Origin: an uncultured bacterium
Lineage (GTDB): Bacteria; Bacillota; Clostridia; Oscillospirales; Oscillospiraceae
DNA: 8,433 nt
Assembly: GCA_905214155.1 (NCBI GenBank)
Contig: CAJMLC010000084.1
Coordinates: forward strand, 1-8,433
Direction: 5' to 3'
The number at the start of each line of letters is the position of its first letter. Within the stretch, counting starts at the first letter, position 1. This document shows positions 5,962 through 8,433 of the stretch, one piece after another. The position numbers were made by a program, and so were the translations under genes. Under the pieces are notes generated by a model that worked only from the letters and a program-made list of their open reading frames with translations, had not been told where the DNA came from and made no database searches.

Positions 5962-6078
5962 ATGAAGAACAGTCAGAATAAGACCAATTCGTCCAACCAG
6001 ACGAACCAGAACAGCCAGAACGAACAGTCCCAGAACTACACCAACAAGCAGAACAAGAGCGATAAGAACTGCAAGTAA
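5962..6078 (+). CDS. Small Asn/Gln-rich protein, 38 residues, possible spore protein
   Basis: GGAGG at 5950-5954 stands 7 bases before ATG 5962; the frame runs 38 codons to TAA 6078 and a terminator follows at once. That arrangement strongly suggests a real gene. The product begins MKNSQNKTNSSNQTNQ and contains 11 Asn, 7 Gln, 6 Ser, 6 Lys and 3 Thr; beyond Met1 and Tyr26 it has almost no hydrophobic residues. Asn falls every third position at 3, 6, 9, 12 and 15, and again at 25, 28 and 31. A Cys stands next to last (C37). It should be unstructured and very soluble. I do not recognise a named family. The composition recalls small spore proteins such as gamma-type SASP, but no SASP motif is present. 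Position as third gene behind spoVAD-spoVAE points to forespore expression (inference). Confidence 0.75.
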   Translation: MKNSQNKTNSSNQTNQNSQNEQSQNYTNKQNKSDKNCK

Positions 6079-6079
6079 A

Positions 6080-6112
6080 ACAAGGCCCCTTCCATCCGGA
6101 AGGGGCCGTTTT
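6080..6112. terminator. Bidirectional terminator between convergent units
   Basis: A perfect 10-bp G/C-rich stem (GGCCCCTTCC at 6084-6093 with GGAAGGGGCC at 6098-6107) has a 4-base loop ATCC. The plus-strand tail is GTTTT; on the minus strand the tail reads TTGTTTTAC. It serves both the spoVA unit and the SLH gene, whose stop codon is at 6118-6120. Confidence 0.9.
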
Positions 6113-6117
6113 CGTAC

Positions 6118-8364
6118 TTATCTCAATGTGATATACTGCCTCTGGCTCGCGTCATAGAGCCGCACCAGAATGGCCGCGGCCTCGCTGCGCTTGAGCGAGC
6201 TTTCGGGATGGAACGTCCCGAGCCGGTCAGAACCCGTCAGGATGCCCGCCCGATAGAACGCGAAAATTTCCTCGGCATAAGCGTCTCCGGACTTCACATC
6301 GGGGATATTGTCGACCGTGTTGATCGTCCCGGCGTTCAGCAGCTTCGAGAGAATATGGACGAACTCAGCTCTTGTGACCGGCGCGTTCATCGTCTCGGCG
6401 CTCTTACTCTGGTAGGCTGCCTCAATCAGGCCGTTGGCGACCGCATAGTTGACATAATTGTCATACCAGTGCGTCCCGCCATTTTGCAGCGTCACAAAGC
6501 CGACGCTCTGCTTCTGGTGCAGCGCCGCAGCCAGCTTGATGGCCTGGGCCACGGTCAGCGTCGAATCCGGCTTGAAATAGCGCGCAGTCACGCCGTCGAT
6601 CAGCTCATTCGCCCACGCGCTCTTGACCGGCTCGTAGAACCAGTGGTTGGAGTCCACATCGTAGAACGGGAAATCCTCCGGCACGAAGAAGATCCTGCCC
6701 CTGATCTTGTCCAGAAGGCTGCCGATGACCTGACCCAGACCGTTTTCGTCCTTGCCCGGCGTCACAGGTGTCTCAGGCGTCTTTGTTTCGGCGACCAGCG
6801 TGGCCCAGCTTCCGTTCCAACGAGCGTCCGTGACCTCCGCCACGGCATTTTCACCGTCGAGCACCTGAATGGTGCGTGCTCCGCTTTCGGTATATTTCCA
6901 CTTGAGGGCGGAACTCGACGGATTCAGAGTCTGCTCCGTATCAGCCGCGGGCAGCGCGCCAGTGAACCAGACGGGCGTCACGCCGTCCAGCGTCACGTCG
7001 CCGCTCACCGTGCCATCGTCTTCAAGGCCCCAGCAGGCACTTGTTTCACCGTCCTGATTCAGCATCCAGACGTCCGCGGTCTTGGAGAAGACCACTTTGT
7101 TCGGGTCGCTTCCGCCATAGTAAGTGCCAACACCGATGGCCTGTGCTTTTGCACCCGCAACTGCCCGTACCTTTGCATTTTCTGTGATAGAGATCGTACC
7201 AAAGCCGCTGTCATTGTTGTAGCTCCGGCCCGCGCCAATACCAGCGCCGCCGTTCGTTCCGCTATAATGAGAACCGCCGTAGGCCGTCACATCCGCATCA
7301 CCGCAGATGGAAATCACTGCATACTGCGTAATCTCACCAGTGCTGGTATCAATCTCAGCTACAGGGAAATCATTACCCGCACCAATACCAGAAGCAGCGC
7401 CGCCACCCTTTGCCTCGATCTTACCGCCGCTGATGGTAATACTTGTCACACCACTATTATCACCGCTACCAATGCCAGCACCACCAAAGCCGCCGCTGCC
7501 TTCATCACCGCCAACGGCAGAAATATTACCGCCGGTGATCGTAATCGTACCACTGCCAGCATTTGTGCCGCCGCCAATACCAGCGGCGTCCGTGCCGCCG
7601 TGTGCGATGACCTGTGCGTCATTCGAGATCAAAATGTCGGTTCTGCCGTTTTGCGGATAGGTTCCGCCGCCGATTGCACCGCCCGTACCGATGCCCGCGC
7701 CGCCACCTGTTGTACTGACATTATCACCTGCACCACCGGTGGAGTAGACCTTGCCACCGCTGATCTGGATCGTGTTCTCCGCAGAGGCAGCAGTTTCATT
7801 ATCCCACATTGTCATGCCACCAGTGCCAATCCCAGCGCCAGCGCCATAATTATTGTCTGTAGTCTTGCCGCCCGTCGCGTTGACTTCGCCGCTCTCGATC
7901 TTGATCGTGCCGAAATCCGGCTTTGCAATTACTGCCGAGCTTTGCACCTGAACGCCGTTGCCGCCGATTCCGGCGCCTCCGGCATTGTCATATTCATATT
8001 CGCCTCCAAAGGCATTCAGCTTGCCGCTGCCCGTGATGACGAGCTCCGCGCCGGGCGCGACATAGATGCCCGCATAGCCAAGCGCGCCTCTGACGGTGCT
8101 CTCGCCCACCAATGTCAGCGTCAGCTTGCCGCTGAGCACCTCGATTGCGGCCGCATCCGCATCATCGCCCGGTTCGATCACCGCGCTGTTCAGGGTCAGC
8201 GCCGTGTCGTCCGTTACGCGGTAATACGTTCCGTCCTTGTGTTCGCCTGTGACGGTCTGGCTGCCGGTCAGGACAACCGGGCTGCCCGCTGCCAGCGCCG
8301 CCGTCGGCAGCAGGGCCAACAGCATCACCAGCGTCAAGACGCATGCCAAAAGTCGTTTTTTCAT
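6118..8364 (-). CDS. Secreted S-layer homology protein with glycine-rich repeat domain
   Basis: The product has 748 residues. A signal peptide covers about 1-26 (MKKRLLACVLTLVM start, A-L-A-A end). Residues 30-125 form a strand-rich domain resembling carbohydrate-binding Cthe_2159-like (DUF4353) proteins. Residues 129-415 carry eight repeats, each with a G-G-x-I/V-x-A-x-G-G-type strand and an A/S-G-I-G turn, suggesting a beta-helix-like solenoid. A further domain spans about 430-527, then a Pro/Thr linker (527-540). Three SLH domains end the protein (about 567-617, 621-677, 686-740), which in this family bind pyruvylated wall polymer and hold the protein on the cell surface. SLH2 has a canonical TRAE (664-667); SLH1 has TVAQ and SLH3 has KRSE. 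The likely role is adhesion or glycan binding at the surface, not established by sequence. It is transcribed toward the spoVA unit. Confidence 0.92.
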   Translation of the reverse strand: MKKRLLACVLTLVMLLALLPTAALAAGSPVVLTGSQTVTGEHKDGTYYRVTDDTALTLNSAVIEPGDDADAAAIEVLSGKLTLTLVGESTVRGALGYAGIYVAPGAELVITGSGKLNAFGGEYEYDNAGGAGIGGNGVQVQSSAVIAKPDFGTIKIESGEVNATGGKTTDNNYGAGAGIGTGGMTMWDNETAASAENTIQISGGKVYSTGGAGDNVSTTGGGAGIGTGGAIGGGTYPQNGRTDILISNDAQVIAHGGTDAAGIGGGTNAGSGTITITGGNISAVGGDEGSGGFGGAGIGSGDNSGVTSITISGGKIEAKGGGAASGIGAGNDFPVAEIDTSTGEITQYAVISICGDADVTAYGGSHYSGTNGGAGIGAGRSYNNDSGFGTISITENAKVRAVAGAKAQAIGVGTYYGGSDPNKVVFSKTADVWMLNQDGETSACWGLEDDGTVSGDVTLDGVTPVWFTGALPAADTEQTLNPSSSALKWKYTESGARTIQVLDGENAVAEVTDARWNGSWATLVAETKTPETPVTPGKDENGLGQVIGSLLDKIRGRIFFVPEDFPFYDVDSNHWFYEPVKSAWANELIDGVTARYFKPDSTLTVAQAIKLAAALHQKQSVGFVTLQNGGTHWYDNYVNYAVANGLIEAAYQSKSAETMNAPVTRAEFVHILSKLLNAGTINTVDNIPDVKSGDAYAEEIFAFYRAGILTGSDRLGTFHPESSLKRSEAAAILVRLYDASQRQYITLR
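7129..7974 (-). repeat. Eight-copy glycine-rich repeat region in the SLH gene
   Basis: The A-G-I-G turns lie at residues 131, 177, 223, 261, 296, 325 (S-G-I-G), 374 and 409 (A-I-G-V), so repeat length varies from 29 to 49 residues. The plus strand shows the matching recurring motif, for example CCAATACCAGCGCCGCC at 7235-7251 and close variants near 7383, 7469, 7575, 7688, 7826 and 7967. Codons here use GGT, ATT, ACT and GCA more than the flanking parts of the gene, which prefer GGC and ATC. Confidence 0.75.
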
Positions 8365-8372
8365 GACTGTTT

Positions 8373-8377
8373 CCTCC
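8373..8377 (-). promoter_or_regulatory. Ribosome binding site that fixes the SLH gene start
   Basis: On the minus strand GGAGG stands 8 bases before ATG 8364, which begins MKKRLL, a normal signal-peptide start. A longer in-frame version (TTG at 8382, then ATG at 8379) would start across or before this site and put an acidic MMEETV in front of the signal peptide, so it is rejected. Confidence 0.8.
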
Positions 8378-8391
8378 ATCAATCAAAGCTT

Positions 8392-8421
8392 ATCATATCT
8401 CCACTTGTGGAGATATGCGAA
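8392..8421 (-). promoter_or_regulatory. Promoter of the SLH gene
   Basis: Reading the minus strand, TTCGCA (8421-8416, 4 of 6 to TTGACA) and TATGAT (8397-8392, 5 of 6 to TATAAT) are 18 bases apart. The start would be near 8385, with a leader of about 21 bases. The moderate -35 and the palindrome lying across the spacer suggest a regulated promoter. Confidence 0.5.
8394..8417. promoter_or_regulatory. 24-bp palindrome over the SLH promoter, candidate operator
   Basis: Perfect 11-base arms CATATCTCCAC (8394-8404) and GTGGAGATATG (8407-8417) are separated by TT. The site covers the whole spacer and the first four bases of the predicted -10, where a bound dimer would block RNA polymerase. There is no T tract on either strand, so it is not a terminator. 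I do not recognise the motif as LexA, Fur, CcpA or NrdR type. Confidence 0.6.
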
Positions 8422-8433
8422 AGGGACGTCCCT
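8422..8433. promoter_or_regulatory. 12-bp palindrome at the window edge
   Basis: AGGGACGTCCCT is a perfect 12-base palindrome that begins four bases beyond the 24-bp palindrome and touches the -35 side of the SLH promoter. The window ends at its last base, so the true length cannot be seen. It could be a second operator half or part of the upstream gene's hairpin. Confidence 0.35.

Noticed and set aside
7307..7660. A Pro-rich plus-strand open frame opposite the SLH gene.
   Set aside because: It is the reverse reading of the Gly-rich repeats (glycine codons read as proline-type codons), with no ribosome site or domain.
8365..8382. TTG start adding MMEETV to the SLH protein.
   Set aside because: The extension includes the GGAGG site and would place acidic residues in front of a normal MKKR signal-peptide start.

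Overview
The window looks like chromosomal DNA from an endospore-forming, Gram-positive gut-type Clostridium relative, most likely of the Oscillospiraceae/Ruminococcaceae (inference). The reasons are GC-rich genes with strong AGGAGG ribosome sites, sigma-A-like promoters, an IreB-family gene, spoVA genes for spore dipicolinate uptake, an S-layer homology (SLH) surface protein, and a structured intergenic repeat of a kind I recall from this group. No phage, IS, CRISPR, tRNA or rRNA genes were seen.

Layout. Positions 1-2456 hold the last codons of pheS and all of pheT (phenylalanyl-tRNA synthetase). Then comes ireB with its own promoter and terminator (2527-2886). A two-gene unit follows (3065-4269): an unrecognised 96-residue cytoplasmic protein and a secreted SH3b-SH3b-NlpC/P60 peptidoglycan hydrolase. 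It is driven by a near-consensus promoter overlaid by four helically phased hexamers. Two tandem terminators and a three-hairpin intergenic repeat fill 4289-4475. A forespore-type unit then runs 4480-6112: candidate sigma-G promoter, spoVAD, spoVAE, a 38-residue Asn/Gln-rich protein not recognised from any family, and a two-way terminator. The rest (6118-8433) is a convergent minus-strand gene for a 748-residue secreted protein with a glycine-rich repeat region and three C-terminal SLH domains. Its promoter is overlaid by a 24-bp palindrome, and a second palindrome sits at the window edge.

How they fit together. Two themes recur: the cell envelope (IreB in the Ser/Thr-kinase stress pathway, the NlpC/P60 hydrolase, the SLH surface protein) and spores (SpoVAD, SpoVAE and the small protein behind them). 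Most genes belong to known families. The parts least explained by known annotation are the small N/Q-rich protein, the 96-residue protein and its phased operator, the repeat placed against the spoVAD promoter, the absence of spoVAC next to spoVAD, and the palindromic control region of the SLH gene.
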